A DNA stretch of 64,000 nucleotides from Neptunitalea lumnitzerae (GCF_027924185.1 NZ_BRVO01000001.1:620001-684000); one strand, 5' to 3'. Counted from the first letter of the stretch, positions 55,185 through 64,000 are shown. Notes: generated by a model from the sequence alone, not told the origin. A program made the numbers and translations.

Positions 55185-56921
55185 TTAGTTTATTAAAATA
55201 TTTTCCTGAGGATATTTATAAAACTTCTGTTTTACTTGTTTAAGCATACCAATCATTAAGTTGAGCATACCAATACGGCCAATAAACATTACCGCTATAA
55301 TAACGTATTTACTAGGCTGACTTAATGTAGGGGTTACGTTTAAACTTAATCCTACGGTACTATAGGCAGAAAAACTCTCAAATGCTATTGCTAAAAGATC
55401 TTTCTCCGGTTCAAAAAATAAGAGTAATAAAATAGATACTCCAATTACTATTAAAGATATACAAATAATTGCAAATGCTTTGTTGGTAGTACTACTAGAT
55501 ATTTCTCGGGTATTAATTTCTATTCGTTTTTTTCCTTTAGCTGTTGCTAAAATGTTCAAGGTTGCAATAGCAAATGTACTTGTTTTAATACCCCCTCCTG
55601 TAGATGCTGGCGATGCCCCAATCCACATTAATAAAATAACAAACAGTAAAGATGGGGTTGCCACCTGGGTATAATCAATAGTATTAAAACCTGCTGTTCT
55701 TGGTGTTACCGATGAGAACATAGCAGTAGTAATTTTACCTAGGGTTGTTGTGTGTTCTTTTAAAGAGTGTTGCCCTTCTGCAAAAAAGAAAAATATAAAA
55801 CCTGCTACCAATAAGATAGAGGTAGTAACAAATATAATTTTAGAGTTAAGTGTAAACACACGTACCGGTAAGTGCTTTTTTCTTTTGATAAAGATGTTTA
55901 CAAAAATAGCTTTAAAATACGTAAAGGTGTTAAATACAATGTTATAACCCAAACCTCCAAATACTATAAGTGCCATAATTACCCATTGTAAAGAGTAATT
56001 AAAACGTAAGGATTCTGCATACAAACTTGATGAAGAGGTTGAAAAACCTGCATTACAAAAAGAAGATACAGCATGAAATATAGAGAAGAAAAGCTTGTCT
56101 TGTATCTCATCTATATCTAATACAGTATAATAAATGCTAATAGCACCAATAAGTTCTAATGTAAGGGTAAACAAAACAATGTTAACGGCTACCTTAAATA
56201 CATCTTGTAAATGCTCTGAGGCAGTAAAATCTTTTACATACATACCTTCTCTAAAAGAAGAACTCTCTTTAAAGAAAAAAGCAAAGAACGATGTAAATGT
56301 TAAGATACCCAACCCACCAATTTGAATAAGTACCAATATTACTATTTGCCCTAGTTGAGTAAAGTCTTTAGCGGTATCCATTACGGCAAGCCCTGTTACA
56401 CAAATAGCACTAGTAGAGGTAAATAAAGCATCGGTAAAGTTAATACCGTGTGTTGTTACCTTAGGTAGCATTAAAAAGAAAGCACCTATTAGCGAAAAAA
56501 TACCGAAACTCCCAACAAACAAAATAGCGGGGTTAAAGTAAATTTTATAAATGTATTTAATTAAAAATGTTAACCTTAGCAGTAGGTAAAAGAAGAGGCC
56601 TACCTCAAAAATTACCTTAGACTTAAGGGTTAATAAAAAAATAGATTCTTGTCTGTGTGATAATAAAAATAGTGCGGCAGAAATAATGGTAACTGTAATA
56701 ATACTCATGTTTACAGCCACGGTTCTTCTAGAACTTAAATCTTTATACTGAAAAAACTTTACAATATTAAAGGTTAAGAGTAGTGCACTTAGAGTAAAAA
56801 AACCTACTAACTTATAAGGTCTATATCCTTCGTTAATATTAAATCCAAAATCGAATATGAGGAAGAACAAGATAAAAACATCTATAAACCTATATATATT
56901 TTGAAGCGTTTTCTTATTCAT
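55185..56921 (-). CDS. trkH: TrkH-type K+ transport protein
   Basis: 578 residues, about 12 membrane segments with the four P-loop repeats of Trk/Ktr channels: FTSTSAICVTGLAVMDT (about 187), FCNAGFSTSSSS (about 290), VTPRTAGFNTIDY (about 405) and YSTVGLSLNVTP (about 520). An extra N-terminal membrane part makes it longer than KtrB. It overlaps hemC by 8 bases. Confidence 0.93.
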   Translation of the reverse strand: MNKKTLQNIYRFIDVFILFFLIFDFGFNINEGYRPYKLVGFFTLSALLLTFNIVKFFQYKDLSSRRTVAVNMSIITVTIISAALFLLSHRQESIFLLTLKSKVIFEVGLFFYLLLRLTFLIKYIYKIYFNPAILFVGSFGIFSLIGAFFLMLPKVTTHGINFTDALFTSTSAICVTGLAVMDTAKDFTQLGQIVILVLIQIGGLGILTFTSFFAFFFKESSSFREGMYVKDFTASEHLQDVFKVAVNIVLFTLTLELIGAISIYYTVLDIDEIQDKLFFSIFHAVSSFCNAGFSTSSSSLYAESLRFNYSLQWVIMALIVFGGLGYNIVFNTFTYFKAIFVNIFIKRKKHLPVRVFTLNSKIIFVTTSILLVAGFIFFFFAEGQHSLKEHTTTLGKITTAMFSSVTPRTAGFNTIDYTQVATPSLLFVILLMWIGASPASTGGGIKTSTFAIATLNILATAKGKKRIEINTREISSSTTNKAFAIICISLIVIGVSILLLLFFEPEKDLLAIAFESFSAYSTVGLSLNVTPTLSQPSKYVIIAVMFIGRIGMLNLMIGMLKQVKQKFYKYPQENILIN

Positions 56922-57843
56922 TAGTTGTTTTTGGCTTAAGTACTTTTCTAATCTCTTTCATCATCTCCAAACCACCATTTTCCAATAAATTAGTAGCACA
57001 AATATTACCAAAGTTACTAAAGGATTCTTTAGCAACAGACTTTTCAACCATTAATTTTTGTTTTCCGTCTAAACTAAATAAAGCCCCGGTAAAGGCTATT
57101 TGATTATTTGCCATAGTAGCAATAGCCCCAATAGGAGCCGTACAACCCCCTTCAAGAGTTCTTAAAAAATCTCTTTCAATATGTGTGCAAATATCGGTTT
57201 CCTCATCGTTTAGTTTACTTAAGGCATTTAAAGTAAAATCATCCTTTTCCATAGCTACCACTAGCATAGCACCTTGCGCAGGGGCAGGTACCATCCAATC
57301 TAATACGGTATGGTTATCTGGTGTAAGATTAATTCTTTCTAAACCAGCTTTTGCAAAAATGGCTCCGTTCCAAGGGTTGTCTTTAAGTTTCTGCAAACGG
57401 GTATTTACATTACCTCTTAAATCTTCTACCTTATGTGTTGGGTATTTATTTAGCCATTGTGCTTTTCTGCGTAAACTACCGGTAGCAATGGTTCCTGTTT
57501 GTTCCAGAAAATCGGTAGTACCTTTGTGTACCAAAATATCTTCAGAAGGTGCTCTTTTAAGTACAGCAGCCTTTACAATACCTTTTGGTAAAAGGGTAGG
57601 TACATCTTTCATACTATGAACGGCAATATCAACTTTGCCAGCCAACATAGCAACATCAAGGGTTTTAGTAAAAATACCAGTAATGCCTAACTCATACAAA
57701 GGTTTATCTAGTATAATATCTCCGGTAGATTTTACCGGTACCAATTCAGTAGAAAATCCTAATTGTTCTAATTTATCTTTTACGGTATTTGCCTGCCATA
57801 ATGCTAATTCACTATCGCGCGTACCAATGCGAATTGTTCTCAT
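56914..57843 (-). CDS. hemC: Porphobilinogen deaminase (hydroxymethylbilane synthase)
   Basis: 309 residues. IGTRDSELALWQANTVKDKL at the start and the cofactor-cysteine loop ERDFLRTLEGGCTAPIGA (about 240-257) are intact, with HSMKDVPT (about 78) lining the active site. It polymerises four porphobilinogens to hydroxymethylbilane. One-base overlap with hemA. Confidence 0.97.
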   Translation of the reverse strand: MRTIRIGTRDSELALWQANTVKDKLEQLGFSTELVPVKSTGDIILDKPLYELGITGIFTKTLDVAMLAGKVDIAVHSMKDVPTLLPKGIVKAAVLKRAPSEDILVHKGTTDFLEQTGTIATGSLRRKAQWLNKYPTHKVEDLRGNVNTRLQKLKDNPWNGAIFAKAGLERINLTPDNHTVLDWMVPAPAQGAMLVVAMEKDDFTLNALSKLNDEETDICTHIERDFLRTLEGGCTAPIGAIATMANNQIAFTGALFSLDGKQKLMVEKSVAKESFSNFGNICATNLLENGGLEMMKEIRKVLKPKTTNE

Positions 57844-59096
57844 TAAAAATCTTTTTCAAGCTGAAAAACTTGTTGAATAAATTCAATACTATCACTAGAA
57901 GAACTACCAGAGTCTTTCAGATGATTTGCAAAATGTGTGGTTATTTTTTGAATAATTCGGTTGCTTAAAATTTCTGCCTGCTCTTCATTGAAATCAGATA
58001 ATTTTTTACGCTGATAATCAATTTCGGCATCTTTAAGCGACTTAAGTTTTTTATTCAGCGCTTTAATGGTTGGTGCAAATTTACGAGTTTCTAACCAACT
58101 AATAAACTCTTGCTTAATTTGCTCTATAATGGCTTCGGCCTGTGGTATGTATTGTTTTCTATTTTGTAGTGTTTCGTTGGTTAGTTGCGATAACAAATCT
58201 AAAGGAACTAAGGTTACATTATCTAAATCAGCAACATCATCTGCTACGTTAGCCGGTACTGATAAATCTAAAATAAGTAACTCTTTATTAGGAAAAATAA
58301 GCTCTTTAGAAATGGTAGGGTTTTGCGCCCCTGTGGCAACTATTAAAATATCTGCTTTTCTAATTTCAGAAGGCAGATCAGCATAATCTTTCACAACCAA
58401 ATCAAATTTTCCGGCAATTTTTTCAGCCTTGTCTTTGGTTCTGTTAATAAGTGTTATTTGATTATTCTTGGTATGCTTTACTAGGTTTTCGCAAGTGTTT
58501 CTACCAATTTTACCTGTTCCGAAAAGCAAAATATTTTTTTCAGAAACGTTGGCAACATTCCTTAAGATGTACTGTACAGAAGCAAATGAAACTGAAGTTG
58601 CCCCCGAAGAAAGCTTGGTTTCGTTTTTTATTTTTTTGCTTGCTTGTATCACCGAATTGGTAAGTCTTTCTAAAAACGGGTTGGCTAAACCATTCTCTTT
58701 AGAATTGGAGAAACTTTGCTTTATTTGACTAATTATTTCAAAGTCGCCTAAAATTTGACTGTCTAAACCTGTGCCTACTTTAAACAAATGCCCAATAGCA
58801 TCTTGGTTTTTGTAAACATAGGCTACCTTTTCAAACTCATCTACAGTACCATGAGAATGTTCGCAAAGTAATTTAATTAATTGAAAAGGATGTTGAGCAA
58901 AACCATATAACTCGGTACGGTTACATGTAGAGGTAACTATAAGACCATCAATACCTTCGTTTTTAGCTTGAAGTAATAAATTAGCCTTGCCGGTATCTGT
59001 TAAACTAAAAAGTCCACGCGTTTTAGCGTCTGCTTTTTTGTAACTTAAACCAACGGCGTAAAAAGTACTATGCTTAGAAATATTATATCGTTCCAT
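57843..59096 (-). CDS. hemA: Glutamyl-tRNA reductase
   Basis: 417 residues. Catalytic cysteine in TSTCNRTELYG (about 57), GDFEIISQIKQSF (about 116), and the NADPH Rossmann motif LLFGTGKIGRNTCENL (about 188). C5 pathway entry point: charged glutamyl-tRNA to glutamate semialdehyde. The partner hemL is not in the window. First gene of the operon. Confidence 0.97.
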   Translation of the reverse strand: MERYNISKHSTFYAVGLSYKKADAKTRGLFSLTDTGKANLLLQAKNEGIDGLIVTSTCNRTELYGFAQHPFQLIKLLCEHSHGTVDEFEKVAYVYKNQDAIGHLFKVGTGLDSQILGDFEIISQIKQSFSNSKENGLANPFLERLTNSVIQASKKIKNETKLSSGATSVSFASVQYILRNVANVSEKNILLFGTGKIGRNTCENLVKHTKNNQITLINRTKDKAEKIAGKFDLVVKDYADLPSEIRKADILIVATGAQNPTISKELIFPNKELLILDLSVPANVADDVADLDNVTLVPLDLLSQLTNETLQNRKQYIPQAEAIIEQIKQEFISWLETRKFAPTIKALNKKLKSLKDAEIDYQRKKLSDFNEEQAEILSNRIIQKITTHFANHLKDSGSSSSDSIEFIQQVFQLEKDF

Positions 59097-59118
59097 TTGC
59101 TCAAACCGGAAATCTGAA

Positions 59119-59126
59119 CAAAAGTA
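59119..59126 (-). promoter_or_regulatory. Promoter -7 element for hemA operon
   Basis: TACTTTTG on the minus strand, TAnnTTTG match, 22 bases before the hemA ATG. No clear -33 box, consistent with a regulated promoter. Confidence 0.45.
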
Positions 59127-59149
59127 GTTTGGTTAACATTAAAAAAATA

Positions 59150-59160
59150 ACGCTAAGCGT
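59150..59160. promoter_or_regulatory. 11-bp palindrome upstream of hemA
   Basis: acgct-a-agcgt, 24 bases beyond the hemA -7 box, near the -33 position. Possible operator. Confidence 0.35.
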
Positions 59161-59218
59161 ACTTTTTTTATCGCTTGAAGAGTTGTACTTTTATAATATG
59201 CTTACAACCCTTAAAAAT

Positions 59219-59246
59219 AGTGGTGTTTACCGAAAACAGTGGTGTT
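59219..59246. promoter_or_regulatory. Direct repeat, candidate AraC-type binding sites
   Basis: AGTGGTGTT occurs at 59219-59227 and 59238-59246, a 19-base period (about two helical turns). AraC-family regulators commonly bind two direct half-sites about that far apart. Confidence 0.45.
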
Positions 59247-59259
59247 GGCTAATTATTAG

Positions 59260-59276
59260 TTTAGAACAATTCTAAA
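59260..59276. promoter_or_regulatory. 7-3-7 inverted repeat before the AraC-type gene
   Basis: tttagaa-caa-ttctaaa, perfect arms, 21 bases upstream of the regulator ATG. Candidate operator; a dyad is unusual for AraC proteins and may be for another regulator. Confidence 0.4.
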
Positions 59277-59297
59277 TAAATTAAACGCGATTTACAG

Positions 59298-60185
59298 ATG
59301 GAAATGATAGAGAAAAATAACGCTCAAGGTTCACTTAATGAAATTGAAATAGAAAAAGGGTTCATTGTTTTAAAACATCAAAACGATACCGAAGAAACGG
59401 TGTTGGTAACCAAAGATGTGGATTGTAGTTTTATCCAGTTCCATTTTAGTTTAAAGGGCACTAGCAAGTTTAATTTTAATGACGGAGCTTATAGTTTAAA
59501 TGTTGGGGAAGAAAGTGCGTTGTTACTTTACAACCCGCAGCGCGATTTGCCTATTAACCTTGAAATAGAGCCTAATAGTTGGTTGGTATCTATTTTAATT
59601 TCTATCAAAAAGTTTCACTCCCTATTTTCTGCAGAGGCAGATTATATTGATTTTTTGAGTGCTGATAATAAAGATAAAAAGTATTATAACGATAGTAAAA
59701 TTACGCCTATCATGGCGGTAGTTTTACACCAACTTTTTAATACAACCCTTAATAAATACATACAACCTTTATATACCAAAGGGAAGGCTTATGAGTTGTT
59801 GAGTTTGTATTTTAATAAGGAAGATGCCGATATAGAACAATGCCCGTTTTTAATTGATGAAGAGAATATTTTAAAAATTAGAAAGGCGAAAGAAATTGTA
59901 CTAAACAATATGGCAGAGCCACCAGGTTTGCAAGAGTTGGCAAATGAGGTGGGGCTTAATGTGAAAAAGCTAAAAGTTGGTTTTAAACAACTATATGGAG
60001 ATACGGTGTATAGCTTTTTGTTTGATTATAAAATGGAGTTTGCCCGTAAAATGTTGGAGACAGGAGAGCATAACGTAAACGAAATTAGTTTGCGAATAGG
60101 GTATAGCACCCCTAGTCATTTTATATCTGCCTTCAAGAAAAAATATGGTACTACCCCAAAACAATATATAATGGCTTTGAGGTAG
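59298..60185 (+). CDS. AraC-family transcriptional regulator
   Basis: 295 residues. N-terminal part (1-185) is a cupin-like or ligand domain with no sure family. The C-terminal double helix-turn-helix (about 198-295) has LQELANEVGLNVKKLKVGFK and the second-helix signature ISLRIGYSTPSHFISAFKKKYGTTPKQY in pieces. It is divergent from hemA and probably controls the heme genes and itself. An effector such as iron or heme is plausible but not shown. Confidence 0.9.
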   Translation: MEMIEKNNAQGSLNEIEIEKGFIVLKHQNDTEETVLVTKDVDCSFIQFHFSLKGTSKFNFNDGAYSLNVGEESALLLYNPQRDLPINLEIEPNSWLVSILISIKKFHSLFSAEADYIDFLSADNKDKKYYNDSKITPIMAVVLHQLFNTTLNKYIQPLYTKGKAYELLSLYFNKEDADIEQCPFLIDEENILKIRKAKEIVLNNMAEPPGLQELANEVGLNVKKLKVGFKQLYGDTVYSFLFDYKMEFARKMLETGEHNVNEISLRIGYSTPSHFISAFKKKYGTTPKQYIMALR

Positions 60186-60194
60186 CCCGTTTTT

Positions 60195-63100
60195 TTAATA
60201 GTTCTGTACTTTAACGCGTTCTCTACCTTTAAATTCAAGTTGTTCTAAAGTATGCTTTATCAACTCGTCTACATCTGAGTGGTCATAAATGGTTTTTGAA
60301 TATGAGAATTCAGGTTCATACATAGGGGTTGAATTTTCAGGTACCGCATAGGTTTTAATGGCTTTAGTTTCGTTGCCACTACTTTTATATACGCTTACTA
60401 CACGGTATATGTAGACATCAAAAGTGCCTAGTTTATTGGCAATTTTTTTCTTTTCTATAAGTTCACAGCTTTTAACCGAACTGTAACTACGTGAGCTTAT
60501 TTTTCTGTAGGTATACCCTACTAATAAAGAGTCTTGTACAAAGTATTCTTTAGGATATAGTTTTAGTGCATCCTGATTTTCTAAAAGCCTGTATAAAATA
60601 GAAATGTGTTTAGGATCTTTAGCATACTGCACCAATGCTTCTTTGTTAGGTTCTTTACCAAATAAGTATTGAGTTATATGATAACTAATTTTAAAATAAG
60701 GATTTTTAGATTGTACTATTTTTTCAAAAAATTCAGCTACATTCTTTTGTTTTTTATAAGGGTAAAGCAAGGTTATATAATCTTCCATAGGTAAGTGTTT
60801 GGTAGAAGCACTTAAGTAAGGCTCTTCTTCTGTAAAGTCTTGCTTAAGCATTATTTTAGCTTCATTAAGTAACTGACTTACCTGATTTTTGTACATCTTA
60901 GCTTTTACTTTTTTGTGCACCAATAAATCTGCTAACGAATGAAATATAGGATATTTATATTCTTCTATAGAGGCATATTCTAGAATATCAGGATATAAAT
61001 GACTACCCAATGCCAATGAATCGGTAAAATGGTTGATAAAATAAAAGCTTTTAACATCTACAGGAAAATCTTCTTCTAATAAGCCTAGTATTTCTGTTAT
61101 GGCTTTTGTGTTTTTATTTTGAGCTAACTGATTTAATATGAATTCTTGTATGTGTGGGTCTTGGTAAGAGTTGTAGTAAAGTTGTTTTAAATACGGTTTT
61201 ACTTTTGGGTTATAAGCATTAGCAATGGCCGAAAGAAATACAAATTTTATAGGTTGCTGTTCTGTGGTAAAGTTAAAGTTAGATACAAACTTCATTAAGG
61301 TATCTAGGTGTTTTTCGGTAAATGAAACTTCATTGTATATTTCTTTTACGATGCTGTCATTTGCACGTAGTTTTTCAAAAAACAATGGTGCTTTATCGGT
61401 AAACGGACTTTTTCCTATTACGGTATCGGCTGGTTTAAAATTAGCATAGAAGTTTTCTACAAACGTTGTTGGCTTGCTAATGGTGTCTCCCATTGTTTTT
61501 AAACGGTATAGGCTACCATTTTTAAAAAAGCTTTTTACATAAATAGCTCTGCTGCTAAGTGTATCTGTAAGTATGCGTGTTTCTGTATAAACACTGTCTT
61601 TGTCAATTGCACGAATAGGTTTACTGGTAATAAAGCTAGTTTTGTCTTGGTCTATTTCAAATTCATTATTCCATAGGCTATCAATGTTAGCATAGGTGGT
61701 ATAATCGTTTAGTTTAATAAGTTCTACATTTATTTTTTCGCTGTTTCTATTAAGGTATACACTTGTTTTTACGTATTTTTTATAGGTGTCTTCGTTTTTC
61801 TTATTTCTATTATTGTATACCGGATGAATTACTAAATTGGTATGCTCTGGTACCTTAGCATTTGTTTTGGTAGTAAAGTGTAAAGCGGTATCAATTACCT
61901 TTTCAAATGGTTTTTCGTATGTTGGTTGCTTAATTTTTAAAGAGGTAAAAAATGCTGTAGCATCTTTTTCTGTTGCATTAAATGCACTCATTAAATAAAA
62001 GTTGCCTTTGTGTAGTGTAGTAGCTACATGTACTTTGGTGTTGGTAGTAGAGTCTACTATGCCACTTGAGGTTAGCAATGAATGTTTACCCAAGGTGGTA
62101 AATGGGTTATATGCTGGGGTTACATCTAAACTTTCGTAAAAGCGTCGTTGGAAGTGTTTTAATTCAAAGGGATCTTCTTCAATATAATTAAACTCATTAT
62201 GTGTTACTTTTTCTAAAGTGTAAACGCTTCCGGTTTGGGTATTAACTGCTTGAATAAGTTTGGTGCCTATTTTATCGTAATTGTAAAACGCATATTCTTC
62301 GGGTACAGTAATTTCAAAACTTTTAAAAGCATCGGTTACCGTTGTTAAGCTGTTATTTGTATGGTTTCTAAAAGAGATAGTATTAAAAATAGCATCGCTA
62401 TGTGATAAAACAAACTCTTTTTTACCCCCCATTTTAAAAATTACAATTTCTAAAGGGGTTTCAAAAATTTGGTAGCGTTGGTAATCTCCATTTTTAAGTT
62501 TACTAACAATATTATATCCTGCATAATTACCATTAGTAATAGGAGTTTTGGTAGTGATGTTGCCAGGTATTACTTCAAAAAACAAATTCTCTAATTCTTT
62601 TAAAGATATACTATCGGCCTTTGGTAAATAATGAAACCTACTAACCCTTATAAGTGATACATACGAACCATTGGTAAGGTCTGGTGAACCATAAAATGTA
62701 GCATTGTTTATGGTGCCCATGTTGTATAGTTTACTAGGTAGTTTTAAGTTTATGAAATTGGTTTCGGTTCCGGTTTCTTGTAAATCTGTATTCACAAATT
62801 TATCTTCAAACTTTGCTTTAATTTTTTTCCCTTTAGCAGTTTTAGAAGATTGTAGGGGTGTTACTGTGTATCCTGCATCTCTTAACAGTTGTATAACCCC
62901 ATTTTCACCTGGCAAGTGGGCTGCACCAACACCAGTAAAGGTACTTCCTTTTTGAATGGTGTTTATAATACCTCTAGCCATTATCTTGTTACGCTCATAA
63001 AGCATGTACTTTAGATAATTTTTATTGTAAAAACCTCTTTGTAAAGAGTCTATAAAGTTAATGTTTCGTTCTCTGTAAGCGTTTTCCATTAAGCTTCCGT

Positions 63101-63689
63101 AGTTCTCATTTTTCAGCTTTTTCTTTAACCACTCATCAGGTATATCTTTAACATCATCCTCTCTAAGATGCATCATTAAAGAGTCTGATTCTTTAATATC
63201 TTCTAGCGGAACAAATTTTTTGTCAAACTTTTTACAAGCTTGATAGATAAACATATCTAAATAGGTTTCGTCTTCAAAGTTTTGCGAATAGTCATTGGTA
63301 CGGTACAGCACACCATTAATCATTTGGTTATCATACCCAAATAAAGAGGCTACTTCATTAATCGTGGGTTGCTTAATATTGGCCTCTCTATAGAGTCCAC
63401 CTCTGTAATAATTATAAAAATCTATTGAAAACTGTTTATCTATATAATAATCTAGCCATAAATTTGGGTCGCTTTCTAGGGCAACATATTCGGCATTGTC
63501 TAGGGCATTAAAAAATACATCGTCAAGTCTAAAGGCTATTTTTGCACTTACGTGCATAGTACCATATAGGTAAGAGGGTTGTTTTAAATTATTTCCAGAA
63601 ATTTGCCATAATAAGCTATTATCGGTTAATGACTGTGAAAAAGCAACATAGCTACTAATTAGTAGTAAAAGAAGAAATTTAAATCGCAT
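60195..63689 (-). CDS. Very large TraB/GumN (Tiki-like) exported protein
   Basis: 1164 residues with a signal peptide (1-18, ending AFSQ). Residues 20-285 form a TraB/GumN domain with both GxxH motifs: LYGTMHVSAK (His about 44) and GVGAAHLPG (His about 257), and ALESDPNLW. Typical TraB proteins are about 300 residues. The remaining 880 residues are unusual: beta-rich middle (300-780) and a helical part (about 790-1000) resembling HEAT-type repeats (LSAIANAYNPKVKPYLKQLY), then a beta tail. It sits between the AraC regulator and hemH. Function unknown. Confidence 0.82.
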   Translation of the reverse strand: MRFKFLLLLLISSYVAFSQSLTDNSLLWQISGNNLKQPSYLYGTMHVSAKIAFRLDDVFFNALDNAEYVALESDPNLWLDYYIDKQFSIDFYNYYRGGLYREANIKQPTINEVASLFGYDNQMINGVLYRTNDYSQNFEDETYLDMFIYQACKKFDKKFVPLEDIKESDSLMMHLREDDVKDIPDEWLKKKLKNENYGSLMENAYRERNINFIDSLQRGFYNKNYLKYMLYERNKIMARGIINTIQKGSTFTGVGAAHLPGENGVIQLLRDAGYTVTPLQSSKTAKGKKIKAKFEDKFVNTDLQETGTETNFINLKLPSKLYNMGTINNATFYGSPDLTNGSYVSLIRVSRFHYLPKADSISLKELENLFFEVIPGNITTKTPITNGNYAGYNIVSKLKNGDYQRYQIFETPLEIVIFKMGGKKEFVLSHSDAIFNTISFRNHTNNSLTTVTDAFKSFEITVPEEYAFYNYDKIGTKLIQAVNTQTGSVYTLEKVTHNEFNYIEEDPFELKHFQRRFYESLDVTPAYNPFTTLGKHSLLTSSGIVDSTTNTKVHVATTLHKGNFYLMSAFNATEKDATAFFTSLKIKQPTYEKPFEKVIDTALHFTTKTNAKVPEHTNLVIHPVYNNRNKKNEDTYKKYVKTSVYLNRNSEKINVELIKLNDYTTYANIDSLWNNEFEIDQDKTSFITSKPIRAIDKDSVYTETRILTDTLSSRAIYVKSFFKNGSLYRLKTMGDTISKPTTFVENFYANFKPADTVIGKSPFTDKAPLFFEKLRANDSIVKEIYNEVSFTEKHLDTLMKFVSNFNFTTEQQPIKFVFLSAIANAYNPKVKPYLKQLYYNSYQDPHIQEFILNQLAQNKNTKAITEILGLLEEDFPVDVKSFYFINHFTDSLALGSHLYPDILEYASIEEYKYPIFHSLADLLVHKKVKAKMYKNQVSQLLNEAKIMLKQDFTEEEPYLSASTKHLPMEDYITLLYPYKKQKNVAEFFEKIVQSKNPYFKISYHITQYLFGKEPNKEALVQYAKDPKHISILYRLLENQDALKLYPKEYFVQDSLLVGYTYRKISSRSYSSVKSCELIEKKKIANKLGTFDVYIYRVVSVYKSSGNETKAIKTYAVPENSTPMYEPEFSYSKTIYDHSDVDELIKHTLEQLEFKGRERVKVQNY

Positions 63690-63727
63690 TATCGTGTGGT
63701 TAGATATGTAAAAATAGAATTAAATAC

Positions 63728-63735
63728 TAATTTTG
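63728..63735 (+). promoter_or_regulatory. Promoter -7 element for hemH
   Basis: TAATTTTG fits TAnnTTTG, 16 bases upstream of the hemH ATG, in a 61-base divergent gap. Confidence 0.4.
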
Positions 63736-63750
63736 AAAAAAAAATAACAG

Positions 63751-64000
63751 ATGAAAGGCGTATTATTTGTGAATCTTGGTTCTCCAGACAGCACTGACCC
63801 AAAGGATGTTAAGAAGTATTTAGATGAGTTTTTAATGGATGAAAGGGTTATTGATCAGCCTTATTTGTTACGAGCTTTCCTAGTAAAAGGAATTATTTTA
63901 AATACACGTCCTAAAAAATCTGCGGCTGCGTATAAAAAAATATGGTGGGACGAAGGTTCGCCACTTATTGTATTGTCTGAGCGCTTACAAGAAAAGGTGC
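63751..64000 (+). CDS. hemH: Ferrochelatase (partial, N-terminus)
   Basis: 83 codons from the ATG, open to the window end. KGVLFVNLGSPDSTDPKDVK and RVIDQPYLLR followed by KIWWDEGSPLIVLS (about 66-79) are the ferrochelatase N-terminal motifs. It inserts Fe2+ into protoporphyrin (or coproporphyrin, in the other branch); hemF here indicates the protoporphyrin branch. Divergent from the TraB-like gene. Confidence 0.95.
   Translation, partial: MKGVLFVNLGSPDSTDPKDVKKYLDEFLMDERVIDQPYLLRAFLVKGIILNTRPKKSAAAYKKIWWDEGSPLIVLSERLQEKV

Noticed and set aside
1-64000. CRISPR arrays, tRNA or rRNA genes, prophage, insertion sequences
   Set aside because: No regularly spaced repeats, no tRNA-like cloverleaf, no transposase or integrase frame was seen.

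Overview
The window looks like core chromosome of a marine-type member of the Flavobacteriaceae (Bacteroidetes). It is AT-rich, has TAnnTTTG-type -7 promoter elements, lipoprotein and TonB-receptor genes with CarboxypepD_reg plug extensions, an M36 protease with a type IX secretion sorting tail, malate:quinone oxidoreductase, a GLPGLI-type secreted protein and a DUF4199 protein. I found no rRNA, tRNA, CRISPR array, prophage or insertion sequence.

Layout. 1-5.5 kb (minus strand): an ECF sigma factor with its membrane partner (cut by the window edge), an M1 aminopeptidase, a lipoprotein subtilase and a metallo-beta-lactamase-fold hydrolase. 5.7-10.8 kb: an ion block with a SulP anion transporter and a tandem UspA protein on the minus strand, and a divergent Na+/H+ antiporter. 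10.8-14 kb: PoxB-type pyruvate oxidase and the CbpA/CbpM co-chaperone pair. 14.1-16.0 kb: a small AT-rich islet of orphan genes, including a probably frameshifted membrane protein and a 37-residue gene. 16.1-19.6 kb: a di-heme cytochrome c peroxidase-like lipoprotein with a PhoX/DUF839 lipoprotein. 19.9-30.2 kb: lepA, an outer-membrane receptor, a glycosyltransferase-like gene, dusB, a small barrel protein, a CoA-transferase pair and mqo. 30.3-35 kb: a double-NBD ABC ATPase, a large signal peptidase I, a membrane-anchored LuxR regulator and a DUF4199 protein. 35-38.6 kb: an iron-uptake pair (PepSY protein and TonB siderophore receptor). 39-46 kb: assorted housekeeping genes.

46.3-64 kb is the standout region. 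It holds most of the protoheme pathway: hemB and hemF (with a YchJ-like gene), the tightly packed run hemA-hemC-trkH-trkA-hemD-hemE plus two small genes, a divergent AraC-type regulator, a 1164-residue TraB/Tiki-like protein, and the start of hemH. A K+ uptake system sits inside the heme operon. The gap between hemA and the regulator contains direct and inverted repeats suggestive of operators.

I did not find a clearly new system. The best leads are the heme locus with its TraB fusion and embedded Trk genes, the orphan islet, the SulP C-terminal extension, and several unexplained dyads between genes. All domain calls were made by eye; nothing was searched.
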